Positions 1-7,947 of a stretch of DNA of 64,000 nucleotides are shown here, one piece after another. This DNA is from Psychrobacter urativorans (lineage in GTDB: Bacteria > Pseudomonadota > Gammaproteobacteria > Pseudomonadales > Moraxellaceae): positions 19,085 to 83,084 of the forward strand of contig NZ_CAJHBR010000015.1 in NCBI RefSeq assembly GCF_904846695.1. Direction: 5' to 3'. The notes below the pieces were generated by a model, which was given only the letters and a program-made list of their open reading frames with translations, had not been told where the DNA came from and ran no database searches. The first letter of the stretch is position 1. Every line of letters begins with the position of its first letter. A program made the translations under genes and the position numbers.

Positions 1-249
1 CCTGCGGAGCAAGAGTTATATCGGGCAGTCAGTCAAGCACAGACAGCAGTAGAGCCTTTGCTGGCACAAGCAGATTACACTCAGATTTTGCAAACGCTAG
101 CTAGCTTAGATGAGCCATTAACTCAATTCTTTGAAGGGGTAATGGTCAATAGCGAAGAGCTAGCGCTTAAAAACAATCGCTTGGCACTGCTAAAGCAAGT
201 TCGGGCGTTGTTCTTGACGGTTGCTGATATTAGTGAGCTGCAGTTGTAG
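1..249 (+). CDS. glyS: Glycyl-tRNA synthetase beta subunit, C-terminal fragment
   Basis: The window opens inside this gene, leaving the last 82 codons. GlyS is the beta chain of the bacterial alpha2beta2 glycyl-tRNA synthetase, which charges tRNA-Gly in the cytoplasm; its C-terminal part is an anticodon-binding helical domain. The visible residues match the end of that domain: a conserved stretch around FFEGVMVNSEE followed by NNRLALLKQVRALF, where the Leu/Arg spacing is typical of the family. The reading frame is open from the first base, so the true start and the alpha-subunit gene lie outside. A hairpin with a T-run follows. Identification rests on a short piece but the tail is distinctive. 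Confidence 0.85.
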   Translation, partial: PAEQELYRAVSQAQTAVEPLLAQADYTQILQTLASLDEPLTQFFEGVMVNSEELALKNNRLALLKQVRALFLTVADISELQL

Positions 250-318
250 CTATAGTGAAGGAATTATTTAACCGTGGCTTACTGGTCAACTGTACGCTGA
301 TTAAAGCTTTATATAAAT

Positions 319-364
319 AAAAAACTGGCTCTGCTAATTGATCATTACAGAGCCAGTTTTTTAT
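319..364 (+). terminator. Rho-independent terminator after glyS
   Basis: An inverted repeat, aaaactggctctg with cagagccagtttt, encloses a 14-nt loop and ends in a T-run. It lies 70 bases after the glyS stop codon. The A-rich left flank also makes it usable on the other strand. Confidence 0.85.
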
Positions 365-577
365 GGGTTATTATGTCCAGCGGATTACTAAGCATAGTAT
401 GAAGCGACTTATTTTTTAGGAGCTGAATCTGTAATAGCTTAGTTTTTAATATTTCTATTTTACTTAACCACTAGGTAAGTAGTGAGTAATTACACAGAGT
501 AGCCATTGTGCTGCCTGCGTCAGTTACAGTAAACTCTAAGTCATAGATCATTAAATATTGTTTAAAGGAGCACTATC
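365..577. other. Intergenic region between glyS and the small zinc-ribbon gene
   Basis: The gap after glyS is 328 bases. Past the terminator it contains no ORF of note, no tRNA and no recognisable structured RNA. I looked for 6S RNA because it often lies near zapA in gammaproteobacteria and saw none. The last 15 bases hold the ribosome binding site (aaaggag) of the next gene. Confidence 0.5.
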
Positions 578-868
578 GTGTTTGCTATTGTCATCATAAT
601 AATTATAGTTTGGATCTGCATGTGGCTGTTCTATAAAGTCATGTACCCACGTGCACCAAAAAGCATGATGCCACAAGAAGGCGACGTAACTGAACCCCGC
701 AATTGCAATTTTTGTGGTCATAGCTTAGCCGAATATCGTGGTGTGCTCGAAACCAAAACTGTGGCATCTAAGTCAGCTGCTAGTGATCTAACAGAAGACA
801 ATACCTTATTCTTTTGCAATTATGAACATCAAGCTGATTTTCATGCAGGCAAAAGCTATAAGCCATAA
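578..868 (+). CDS. Small membrane-anchored protein with a zinc-ribbon-like Cys/His pattern
   Basis: This 96-residue protein starts with GTG behind a good Shine-Dalgarno (aaaggag). Residues 1-20 form one hydrophobic membrane segment rich in Ile. The rest is probably on the cytoplasmic face and carries CNFCGH near residue 43, then a second cluster FFCNYEHQADFH near the C-terminus. Paired Cys and His of this kind usually bind zinc or another metal, which is an inference here. I do not recognise the family. It lies alone, convergent with zapA, with its own upstream gap after the glyS terminator. The good start site and hydrophobic N-terminus argue that it is a real gene. Confidence 0.6.
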   Translation: MFAIVIIIIIVWICMWLFYKVMYPRAPKSMMPQEGDVTEPRNCNFCGHSLAEYRGVLETKTVASKSAASDLTEDNTLFFCNYEHQADFHAGKSYKP

Positions 869-937
869 GCTGGTTCTTTATTTTACCTTTATATCAGTTA
901 AGCTCAGCCTCTACTTACGATAGCTGTTATAGAACGA

Positions 938-1405
938 TTATAAAATGGACTGCGCATCTTTTATGATTTTGTTTAAAAAGGCTTCGTTTTGATCATTTTG
1001 CTGCTGACGACTGATCTCGGCCTTATTATTGTCTTGAATCTTTTCGTATAGGTTTAGGCAAGTTAAAACCAATAAGTCTTCTTGACTCAATTTAGGGGCA
1101 TCTTTTTTTATATCGGTAGCGAAGTTATTGATGTAATGCACAGCTGAGCGCAATTCTTGTTCTTCATGTACTGGACAAAAGATATTGTAACTGGAGTCAG
1201 CAATAAAGATGTTGACCATCTTCATTGGTGCTTCAGCGGGTTTCACCGTCTTTTTAGAGCTATCAGCACCTTTGGCTGCTGATGGTACACTATTAGTACT
1301 TGGCGTCTGAATGACTGGCTTAAGCTCTTGATTATCAGGTTTTTTATCAGTAGTTGCTGATTTTTGTTGCGCTGTAGCTTGAGTATTTGAGTTATTATCG
1401 GTCAT
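938..1405 (-). CDS. zapA: Cell division protein ZapA with a long N-terminal extension
   Basis: ZapA is a small cytoplasmic protein that binds FtsZ and bundles its filaments at the division site. The ZapA core starts at about residue 62 (MVNIFIADSSYNIFC) and continues through EEQELRSAVHYIN and a helical C-terminal half with LTCLNLYEKIQ, the usual dimerisation helix. The first 60 residues are an extension rich in Gln, Lys, Ser, Thr and Pro that typical ZapA proteins of about 100 residues lack. The start is supported by aggattttttatg. The gene follows the coiled-coil gene on the same strand with 63 bases between, so the two are probably cotranscribed. The core is recognised with confidence; the role of the extension is unknown. 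Confidence 0.85.
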   Translation of the reverse strand: MTDNNSNTQATAQQKSATTDKKPDNQELKPVIQTPSTNSVPSAAKGADSSKKTVKPAEAPMKMVNIFIADSSYNIFCPVHEEQELRSAVHYINNFATDIKKDAPKLSQEDLLVLTCLNLYEKIQDNNKAEISRQQQNDQNEAFLNKIIKDAQSIL

Positions 1406-1468
1406 AAAAAATCCTACAAAATATAAAAACAGTTAAAGTATGGTCAGCTAAGTAAACGACAACTGAGC

Positions 1469-1930
1469 CTAACCGTCTATTTGGTCAATACGAGTCAAAC
1501 GCTGCAATACCACTTGGGTGCGCTCTGCTGCCAATTGGTTTTTCTCTTGCAAGTCATTATTTTGCTTTTTGATCTCTTCGTTTTGCTGTTGCAGCTCCAA
1601 GCTTTGCTGTTTAAGCGTATTGTTATGCTGTTGCAACTGTTCATTGCTTTGTTGCAACTCAGCCAGCTGGTTTTGAATCTTATCTTGTTCTTCCCCTATC
1701 ATATGATGGGCTTCAGCTAAACTCTGATAACGATTATCCAAGTCAACAAAGCGCTTTTTACCATTGTCACGTTCAGCATAGCTGCTATCTAGTTTGGCTT
1801 TGAGGGTCGATAGTTCTTTGGGGTCAATATTTGGCCGCTGTTTGAGGCGATTAAGTTCGCCACTGACAAGTTGATGCTGCTTTTTGATATCGAGTATCAT
1901 CTTTTCTAAGACTTTTAATTGATCATACAT
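1469..1930 (-). CDS. Coiled-coil protein upstream of zapA (TIGR02449/ZapB-like)
   Basis: The 153-residue product is almost entirely predicted coiled coil. Residues 1-30 resemble the short proteins encoded just before zapA in many gammaproteobacteria (TIGR02449 type), and the rest is a long heptad-rich segment dominated by Gln, Asn, Glu and Lys, such as LQQSNEQLQQHNNTLKQQ. It is about twice as long as the usual 60-80 residue family members. Its position directly before zapA suggests a partner in Z-ring organisation comparable with ZapB, but this is inference from context and shape. The start is preceded by aaggat about 11 bases away. Confidence 0.6.
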   Translation of the reverse strand: MYDQLKVLEKMILDIKKQHQLVSGELNRLKQRPNIDPKELSTLKAKLDSSYAERDNGKKRFVDLDNRYQSLAEAHHMIGEEQDKIQNQLAELQQSNEQLQQHNNTLKQQSLELQQQNEEIKKQNNDLQEKNQLAAERTQVVLQRLTRIDQIDG

Positions 1931-2139
1931 AGTCAGTTTGTATCCTTAACCAGTAGAGTGTGAATGAATTTATGTTTATACGTTTAATAATGCCATAGGT
2001 GACCGCATAATATCTATATCAACAAGGTAATTACCCTTATTGTCTTACTTTATATCTCGATTGGTCAGTTGGCTATAATTATTTATAGTTACGCTAATTA
2101 ATAACTAAATAGCATTAACCAATAACTAGGACATCTTTT

Positions 2140-2793
2140 ATGAATGATAATATCTCAGGCTGGAATACTTGGTCTACTGTATTTGAAGAGTGGACTGATG
2201 TGACTATCAGCGAATTGCACGGCTTTATGACTGGCATGATGACTGCCTGTGATGCGCCTGATGAGCAAGTCTGGGCTACTGTGCTTGAGGAATTAAGCTT
2301 TTCGCCACTACCAGAGCCTGCGTTGACCTTATTAGCCGAAGAGGCTGAAGATACGGTATTTCAGCTCAAAGATAAAGATGATGCTTATGCTTTTGCGCCA
2401 TTAGTACCTGATGATGAACATGATTTATACGAGCGAGTAATGGCCTTGAAACAGTGGTCAAATGGCTTTATGACTGGGTTTGGTATTACGGATAGTCATT
2501 TAACTAGCGAAGAGAACGAAATGCTCATTGATCTAGCTAAGATCGGTGGTATTCGCCTAGAAGACGATGAAGATTTTGAAGGGGGCGAAGAGTCCTACCT
2601 TCATCTTTATGAGTTTGCCCGTATGGTGCCAGTTAGTTTTGCTACTCGTCCACGCAAACCAGTAAAAGATCTGCCGCTGATTGCAGGTTTGGCTATAGAT
2701 GCTAAAACTACCAAAGAGTTACAAGCAGAGGGCAAGTTGCCAAAGCGTATCCCACCTGTGATCGATATAATGAATAAAAACAATCCATCGTAA
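2140..2793 (+). CDS. ygfB: UPF0149 family protein (YgfB/YecA type)
   Basis: This is a 217-residue cytoplasmic protein of the UPF0149 family. The signature is near the N-terminus: ISELHGFMTGMMTAC, equivalent to the H-G-x-x-x-G-x block of YgfB, with a second block QWSNGFMTGFGI about 85 residues later. The surface is very acidic, with a run of Asp/Glu near residue 145. Family members have no established enzymatic activity. The gene is divergent from the coiled-coil/zapA pair, and the same UPF0149-coil-zapA neighbourhood is seen in Pseudomonas, which supports the call. The start has a Shine-Dalgarno aggac. The C-terminal 30 residues (KLPKRIPPVIDI) are probably a lineage-specific tail. Confidence 0.8.
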   Translation: MNDNISGWNTWSTVFEEWTDVTISELHGFMTGMMTACDAPDEQVWATVLEELSFSPLPEPALTLLAEEAEDTVFQLKDKDDAYAFAPLVPDDEHDLYERVMALKQWSNGFMTGFGITDSHLTSEENEMLIDLAKIGGIRLEDDEDFEGGEESYLHLYEFARMVPVSFATRPRKPVKDLPLIAGLAIDAKTTKELQAEGKLPKRIPPVIDIMNKNNPS

Positions 2794-3040
2794 GCCTTTT
2801 AGCTTTTATGTTTAACTGCCTAGCTTTGACGACTGATCGTTAGTAATTAAAGCCTATTCACGGTTTAGTAACCTCAGTAAGCTATCGGGAGCAAATTGAC
2901 CTCAATACAATGCTGCAATAAGAGCTAATATGGGGGTTAAGCATTAGAGCGTGTTCGATAGTGATAACTATATAGGGCTGTGTGTGCCGAACTGCTGAAC
3001 ACCGCCTAATGATAAATAAAAATAAGCTGGAGAATAGATC

Positions 3041-3523
3041 ATGACAAAGGATAATGACCAACAACATTTGCAGCGCTGCATTGAGCTAGCAACTGAAGCT
3101 TTAGAGGCTGGCGATCAGCCATTTGGTAGTGTGCTAGTCGCCGCTGATGGTACGGTAATGAATGAAGATCGTAACCGTGCTAATAGCGTTGATCCTACTT
3201 ATCATCCAGAAATTGCAGTAGCTCGTTGGGCGGCGCAAAATATGACTGCAGAGGCACGAGCACAAGCCACAGTCTATACTTCAGGTGAGCATTGCGCTAT
3301 GTGTTCAGCGGCGCATGCTTGGGCTGGTCTTGGCCGTATTGTCTATATTAGCTCATCTGAACAATTGGGCGAGTGGATGCAGGAGATGGGAATGGAATCG
3401 ACTTCACCGATCAACAGCTTAGCTATTCAACAAGTTGCGCCCAATATACCAGTAGAAGGGCCGATCGCCGGATTAGATCAACAAGTAAAAGAGTTGCAAC
3501 GTCGTGCTCAGCAACAAGCCTAA
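3041..3523 (+). CDS. CMP/dCMP-type nucleoside or base deaminase
   Basis: The 160-residue protein has the cytidine deaminase fold used by TadA, guanine deaminase and related enzymes. The zinc site is visible: HPEIAVARWA near residue 55, giving the His ligand and the proton-shuttling Glu, and GEHCAMC near residue 88, giving two Cys ligands. Two details differ from common members: the His is followed by Pro (HPE rather than HAE), and the usual Pro before the first Cys is replaced by His. Length and the C-terminal tail fit small-molecule deaminases (guanine, cytosine or nucleoside) better than tRNA adenosine deaminase, but the substrate cannot be read from sequence. The start is behind tggagaatagatc. 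Confidence 0.75.
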   Translation: MTKDNDQQHLQRCIELATEALEAGDQPFGSVLVAADGTVMNEDRNRANSVDPTYHPEIAVARWAAQNMTAEARAQATVYTSGEHCAMCSAAHAWAGLGRIVYISSSEQLGEWMQEMGMESTSPINSLAIQQVAPNIPVEGPIAGLDQQVKELQRRAQQQA

Positions 3524-3596
3524 AAAAGCAAGGTTTTAGCCTCATTCGGTGACTTGCTCTTATATTGAATGTACTAATGTACTGAAGGGATATCCA

Positions 3597-4844
3597 ATGG
3601 TTGTAACTACTAGCACTACCACTGATTATCAAACTGATCGTCAGCCTAAGCCTACTGAGGCTTACCCTCATAACAGTGTTGATTGGCTGAGCCATTTGAT
3701 CAGTTTTGATACTGTCAGTCGCTATTCAAATCTAGCGCTCATTAAACAAGTGCAAACTTACTGTGAGCAGTTGGGTTTGTCAGTGGATTTGACTTTTAAT
3801 CAGGCGCAAGATAAAGCCAATCTATTCGTTACGGTAGCTGCTGGTGAGCACGCGGATATTAGCACTGGCGGTCTAGTATTATCTGGACATACTGATGTGG
3901 TACCAGTCGATGGGCAGCAATGGACTTCTGATCCGTTCAACGCTACTATTCGTGGCTCACGCCTTTACGGACGTGGCTCTTGCGACATGAAGGGTTTTAT
4001 CGCTTGTGCACTGAATCTACTACCAGCGGCGGTAAAGCTCTCTAAGGCCGGTAAGCTGCATCGTCCTATCCATTTGGCTTTATCTTTTGATGAGGAAGTA
4101 GGCTGTCTAGGAGCGCCATTAATTTTGGCAGATTTGGCGACTCGTGGTATCAAGCCTGATTATTGTATCGTAGGCGAGCCGACTAATATGACTATGGTGG
4201 TGGCGCATAAAGGTATTGCGGTGTATCGCTGCCGTGTGCATGGCAAGTCTGCTCATTCGTCACTGACTACTCAAGGGGTCAATTCAATCAGCTACGCTAG
4301 TCGCTTAATTGGTTTTGTCGATGATTTGGCAGAAAAGTTAAGTCACCGTAATGATAGCGATGCCCTATTTGATGTACCGTATTCCACGCTCTCAGTAGGT
4401 ACGATTCAAGGAGGCACAGCGACTAATATTGTGCCGAATTTATGTGAATTTACTTTTGATTATCGCAATCTACCGCATATGACTCAAGAGGATATCCTAC
4501 TACCTATTCAGGCCAAAGTTGCGGAGCTAAACGCGCAGATGCAATTACGTGCCCCTGAGACTGGTATTGAGCTGCTACAAGAAGAAAGTGTGCCAGCGAT
4601 GACTGACAGCACTAATGACGAGCTACAACAGCTAGTAGCGGCATTAGTTGAGGATAGTAAACGCCATAAAGTTGCCTACGCTACCGAAGGAGGGCAGTTC
4701 ACTAATGCTGGCATTCCAACTATCATCTGTGGCCCAGGTAGTATTGAGCAGGCTCATAAAGCGGATGAATATGTTGAACTTGCTGAACTTGAGCGCTGTG
4801 ATGGATTTCTACAGCGTTTGCTTGAGAGTTGTACCAGCGTTTAG
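3597..4844 (+). CDS. argE: Acetylornithine deacetylase
   Basis: ArgE removes the acetyl group from N-acetylornithine in arginine synthesis. The 415-residue sequence is an M20 metallopeptidase-fold enzyme: GHTDVVPVDGQQW carries the first metal-binding His and Asp, RGSCDMKGFIAC the bridging Asp, DEEVGCLGA the catalytic Glu pair, and GEPTNM another ligand region. These motifs and the length match the ArgE/DapE family, and the SCDMKG and EEVGCLG variants favour ArgE. I place the start at an internal ATG with Shine-Dalgarno aaggga; the ORF extends 16 codons further upstream without a good site. It follows the deaminase gene by 73 bases on the same strand and ends in a terminator. Confidence 0.9.
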   Translation: MVVTTSTTTDYQTDRQPKPTEAYPHNSVDWLSHLISFDTVSRYSNLALIKQVQTYCEQLGLSVDLTFNQAQDKANLFVTVAAGEHADISTGGLVLSGHTDVVPVDGQQWTSDPFNATIRGSRLYGRGSCDMKGFIACALNLLPAAVKLSKAGKLHRPIHLALSFDEEVGCLGAPLILADLATRGIKPDYCIVGEPTNMTMVVAHKGIAVYRCRVHGKSAHSSLTTQGVNSISYASRLIGFVDDLAEKLSHRNDSDALFDVPYSTLSVGTIQGGTATNIVPNLCEFTFDYRNLPHMTQEDILLPIQAKVAELNAQMQLRAPETGIELLQEESVPAMTDSTNDELQQLVAALVEDSKRHKVAYATEGGQFTNAGIPTIICGPGSIEQAHKADEYVELAELERCDGFLQRLLESCTSV

Positions 4845-4892
4845 CTACTATAAAGTTAATCATCATTTCAAATGAGCTTCAATAGGTATAAA

Positions 4893-4922
4893 ATACACCG
4901 TCTTTATGGCGGTGTTTTTTTG
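4893..4922 (+). terminator. Rho-independent terminator after argE
   Basis: A short stem, acaccg with cggtgt, is followed directly by seven T residues, about 50 bases past the argE stop codon. Confidence 0.8.
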
Positions 4923-5020
4923 ATGGTTGTTGTTTAGCGTGGCACGGCGTTTCAGTGTAAGCTTTCTAATAATAGCCTCACTAAGCACAGGCTTTTAATC
5001 AATACATTAGGGGTTAGTTG

Positions 5021-5779
5021 ATGTCTTGGCATCTGTTGGCAGTGTTCTTTGCGAGTACGTTTTTTATATCAGCGACCCCCGGTCCTAATATGCTATTGGC
5101 GTTTCAATATGGCATGAACTATGGCGTCAAACGTACCTTATGGACGCTGGCAGGACTGAGTCTGGGACTGTTTATTCTACTGTTATCGACACTGCTTGGA
5201 CTAGATGTCATTAGTCGTCAATCGCCTTGGTTATTAGAGGTTATCAAAACAGTGGGCGCTGTTTATCTAATCTATTTAGGTATAAGCTCATGGCGTGATA
5301 CTAGCGACCGTAGCTTGATGGACGACGCCCGCGCAGTGAGTGCAGAGGTAGCTGCTGACTACTTAGATAACGATGAAATGTCGGATAACGCTAATAGGTC
5401 TTATAGCCTTCATCAAGCCCCTAAGCCACGATCATTATCTAGCGCTGCGGTCAACACTAGCCCTACTAACTTCACCTTATTCCGTACTGGAGTTTGGGTG
5501 TCGTTATCTAATCCAAAAGCTATTTTATTCTTCGCGGCTTTTTTCCCCAAATTTATCAATTTTAGCGCAGCGCTTTTTCCGCAATATATCTTACTAACTA
5601 TAGGGCTATTCTTAAGTGAGACTATATGGCAAATAATCTATACTGTCGGTGGTAAAAAACTAGCGGGCTGGCTCGATGTTGGTAACCGTCTAACTTGGTT
5701 AAATCGTGCTTGTAGTGTTATTTTTATGTTAATTGCTGGTGCTTTATTAGTGGAAGTCATTAGTAATTTATTAAATTAA
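5021..5779 (+). CDS. LysE/RhtB family amino acid exporter
   Basis: This 252-residue inner membrane protein has about six hydrophobic segments. The family signature ATPGPNMLLAFQYGMNYG is at residues 19-36, followed by the second membrane segment. These exporters move amino acids or derivatives such as homoserine, threonine, lysine or cysteine out of the cell; the substrate cannot be told here. The loop between the third and fourth segments (about residues 85-150) is enlarged by roughly 40-50 hydrophilic residues compared with the 205-210 residue norm. The ATG is preferred over a TTG one codon earlier because it is seven bases from aggggt. It stands alone after the argE terminator. Confidence 0.85.
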   Translation: MSWHLLAVFFASTFFISATPGPNMLLAFQYGMNYGVKRTLWTLAGLSLGLFILLLSTLLGLDVISRQSPWLLEVIKTVGAVYLIYLGISSWRDTSDRSLMDDARAVSAEVAADYLDNDEMSDNANRSYSLHQAPKPRSLSSAAVNTSPTNFTLFRTGVWVSLSNPKAILFFAAFFPKFINFSAALFPQYILLTIGLFLSETIWQIIYTVGGKKLAGWLDVGNRLTWLNRACSVIFMLIAGALLVEVISNLLN

Positions 5780-5898
5780 TATAAAGTATTTTATTGGCTG
5801 GCTATATTTTTTTAGAGCTATTAAAAGAATTTTTCTCTATGAAAAAATATTATTGTTTATTAATATAATAAATTTTTATTGGAATATTCAAAAAATTA

Positions 5899-5929
5899 TT
5901 GACTTTATAATTTAAACCTTTATTATAAT
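5899..5929 (+). promoter_or_regulatory. Possible sigma-70 promoter for the tiny ORF transcript
   Basis: TTGACT at 5899-5904 and a perfect TATAAT at 5924-5929 are separated by 19 bases, longer than the 17-base optimum. It lies about 100 bases before the tiny ORF. In such an AT-rich tract chance matches are common, so this is tentative. Confidence 0.35.
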
Positions 5930-6032
5930 TCAATATTATCGATTAGATTTATACTATTCGCTAATAACCTATCTTAATTACCCTGCTATTGTCAGCCTTT
6001 GACAGTTAGCCACAACCTATGGAGGAATAACG

Positions 6033-6128
6033 ATGTCCCACCTAAAAGCTAAGATGTTTTTGACGTTTTTAAAGATTGAATGTGTTAATGAAATGACAGC
6101 AGTGATGACCTCGCAAAGGTTGGGCTAA
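6033..6128 (+). CDS. Candidate 31-residue small protein or leader peptide
   Basis: An ATG six bases after a near-perfect Shine-Dalgarno (ggaggaa) opens a 31-codon frame ending in TAA. The peptide starts MSHLKAKMFLTFLKIEC, has a short hydrophobic-basic centre, and ends MTSQRLG. The ribosome binding site is stronger than those of most genes in the window, which is unlikely in random AT-rich DNA. It could be a small membrane-active peptide, a translated leader that senses translation, or a chance frame. I do not recognise a family. The next structured elements are the hairpins at 6135-6372, then rtcB. Confidence 0.4.
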   Translation: MSHLKAKMFLTFLKIECVNEMTAVMTSQRLG

Positions 6129-6328
6129 GTTTTAGACAGCAGTTCTCTGCTAATCTATTGGCTTTATCAACATCTGCCGAGCTAATCACCTCAGACTATA
6201 TTTAGTGGCTTATACCTTAAGTCTTGCTATGCAATGCTTAGTCTGGCGCTGTACGGAAATATCTATTTATATAATACGATTATATCTACAAGTCTGCCTA
6301 GCGTTTTGCTAGGTCTTGGATGATACAC

Positions 6329-6372
6329 AGCCGTATTATGGTAAATAAATGATCCTATCGGCTCATTTTTTT
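6329..6372 (+). terminator. Possible terminator between the tiny ORF and rtcB
   Basis: agccg at 6329-6333 pairs with cggct at 6359-6363 and is followed by ca and seven T residues. The inner part can pair further with bulges. A 6-bp hairpin (6297-6313) lies just before it. The stem is short and the loop long, so the call is moderate. Confidence 0.4.
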
Positions 6373-6677
6373 CACTTTCATAGCTATGGCTTATAAGCAC
6401 TAGTACCAGCGATATTTATTAGTAAATATTATTTTCGCTACTACCTGCTATCAATCTTTTATTAAACTTCAAAAACCAAAAAATAGAATATATCTTTATT
6501 GAGGCTATTTATTTGCTCTCAATAAAGGTAACGGTATTTTATTGTCTAAAATTTAACTTATTAAAAATAATTTTCTTATTTAATTAGGCGGGATAAGTAT
6601 TACCTAATAATTGATAAAAAATAATAAAAGCCTAGCAATAAAGTATCAATGATAATTAAAAGATGGAAAAATTATTA

Positions 6678-7892
6678 ATGAGCATTCAATTAGTATTAAA
6701 TGAAAGTGGTAAAAATGGGCTGCCGGTGAAGATTTACACTACTGATATAGAGCAAGGTGCCTTACAACAGCTGCGTAACTTAGCACAGTTGGAGTTTGTG
6801 CATTCACATATTGCAGTGATGCCTGATGTACATGTGGGTAAAGGGGCAACCGTAGGGAGTGTGATTCCTACTAAATCGGCCATTATTCCAGCGGCAGTCG
6901 GGGTCGACATTGGCTGTGGAATGAATGCAGTGCGACTATCACTAACAGCAAGCGATTTACCCGATAGCCTAAAGTCACTACGTTTAGCAGTGGAGCAACA
7001 AGTACCGGTTGGTTTTAATATGCATAAGCAAATTCAAGCCAAAATATCGACTCTTGACCCACTGGCAAAACGGCTAAAGCCGATTACTGATAAACATCCG
7101 GGGCTGCTTAAAATGCTCAGAGGTTTTGAGCGTACTTGGGCTAAGCAAATAGGGACTTTGGGCGGAGGTAATCACTTTATTGAGTTGTGCTTAGATGAGA
7201 ATAATGATGTCTGGGTAATGCTACATTCTGGCAGTCGCGGCATTGGTAATTGTATTGGTCAGTATTTTATTAATTTGGCCAAAAAGGAGCGTCAATCACG
7301 CTTTGGTCATGTGCCTGATCGCGATTTGTCCTACTTTGCTGCGAGTTCTGATAGCTTTGCTGATTATATTGAAGCTGTGGAATGGGCGCAAGACTATGCC
7401 TTGGAGAATCGTCGCGAGATGATGCGCTTGGTTATCAAATCCTTGCAGTCGCCGCAAGTAGGATTGCCACGCTTTCAGCTAACCAAAGAGGCTATCAACT
7501 GTCATCATAATTACGTCAATGAAGAAGTGCATTTTGGTGAGCAAGTCTATGTCACTCGTAAAGGGGCTATTAGTGCTTATGCCGGTGAGCTGGGGATTAT
7601 TCCTGGCTCGATGGGCGCTAAGTCGTTTATTGTTAGTGGTCTAGGCAATAGTGAGTCGTTTTGTTCCTGTTCACATGGAGCAGGGCGACGTATGAGTCGG
7701 GGTAAGGCGGTGCGTACTTTCACTATTGATGAGTTAAAAGCACAAACGCAAGGCGTCGAATGTCGTAAAGATAAAGGGGTTATCGATGAAATTCCTAACG
7801 CCTATAAAGATATCGATGAAGTGATGGCCAATCAGAGCGACTTAGTAGAAGTCGTGCATACGCTAAAGCAGGTTATGTGTATTAAAGGCTAA
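6678..7892 (+). CDS. rtcB: RNA-splicing ligase RtcB
   Basis: RtcB joins RNA 2',3'-cyclic phosphate or 3'-phosphate ends to 5'-OH ends using GTP and manganese, working in RNA repair and tRNA healing. The sequence follows the short E. coli type along its whole length: MPDVHVGKGATVGSVIPT, GVDIGCGMNAVR with the metal-binding Asp and Cys, GGGNHFIE, LHSGSRGIGN, NCHHNYV, and the guanylylated His in CSCSHGAGRRMSRGKA. I chose the ATG that aligns with the usual start; another ATG lies five codons earlier, and neither has a good Shine-Dalgarno. No rtcA, rtcR or prfH is nearby; only a small basic protein follows. Confidence 0.95.
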   Translation: MSIQLVLNESGKNGLPVKIYTTDIEQGALQQLRNLAQLEFVHSHIAVMPDVHVGKGATVGSVIPTKSAIIPAAVGVDIGCGMNAVRLSLTASDLPDSLKSLRLAVEQQVPVGFNMHKQIQAKISTLDPLAKRLKPITDKHPGLLKMLRGFERTWAKQIGTLGGGNHFIELCLDENNDVWVMLHSGSRGIGNCIGQYFINLAKKERQSRFGHVPDRDLSYFAASSDSFADYIEAVEWAQDYALENRREMMRLVIKSLQSPQVGLPRFQLTKEAINCHHNYVNEEVHFGEQVYVTRKGAISAYAGELGIIPGSMGAKSFIVSGLGNSESFCSCSHGAGRRMSRGKAVRTFTIDELKAQTQGVECRKDKGVIDEIPNAYKDIDEVMANQSDLVEVVHTLKQVMCIKG

Positions 7893-7947
7893 TGCTTGCC
7901 GCTAAAAACCAAAATTGATCGAATAAATTATAAATATAGGTAATCTA

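Larger units (their letters stand above)
5780..6677. other. Long AT-rich non-coding region before rtcB
   Basis: This gap of nearly 900 bases is one of the two longest in the window. It starts with a very AT-rich tract (5780-5930) and then has a possible promoter, a 31-codon ORF with a strong ribosome binding site, several short hairpins (for example agcag/ctgct near 6135 and cctagc/gctagg at 6297-6313), a terminator-like hairpin near 6329-6372, and a second AT-rich tract up to rtcB. The order resembles a short independent transcript followed by the rtcB promoter. No known riboswitch or tRNA-like fold was recognised. Confidence 0.5.

Noticed and set aside
250..577. 6S RNA near zapA
   Set aside because: The neighbourhood made it worth looking for, but no sequence with the long bulged hairpin of 6S RNA was seen here or between 868 and 938.
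1481..1720. Plus-strand Leu-rich ORF opposite the coiled-coil gene
   Set aside because: It is the antisense reading of Gln/Asn-rich codons in the coiled-coil gene, which gives poly-Leu frames. It has no ribosome site.
2945..2970. gagcgtgttcgatagtg and, at 10313, gggcgtgtctgata as possible insertion sequence ends
   Set aside because: They resemble terminal repeats of some elements, but no opposite inverted copy or target duplication was found near either one.
2882..3067. Minus-strand ORF before the deaminase gene
   Set aside because: It is short, overlaps the deaminase start, lacks a ribosome site and has an atypical composition.
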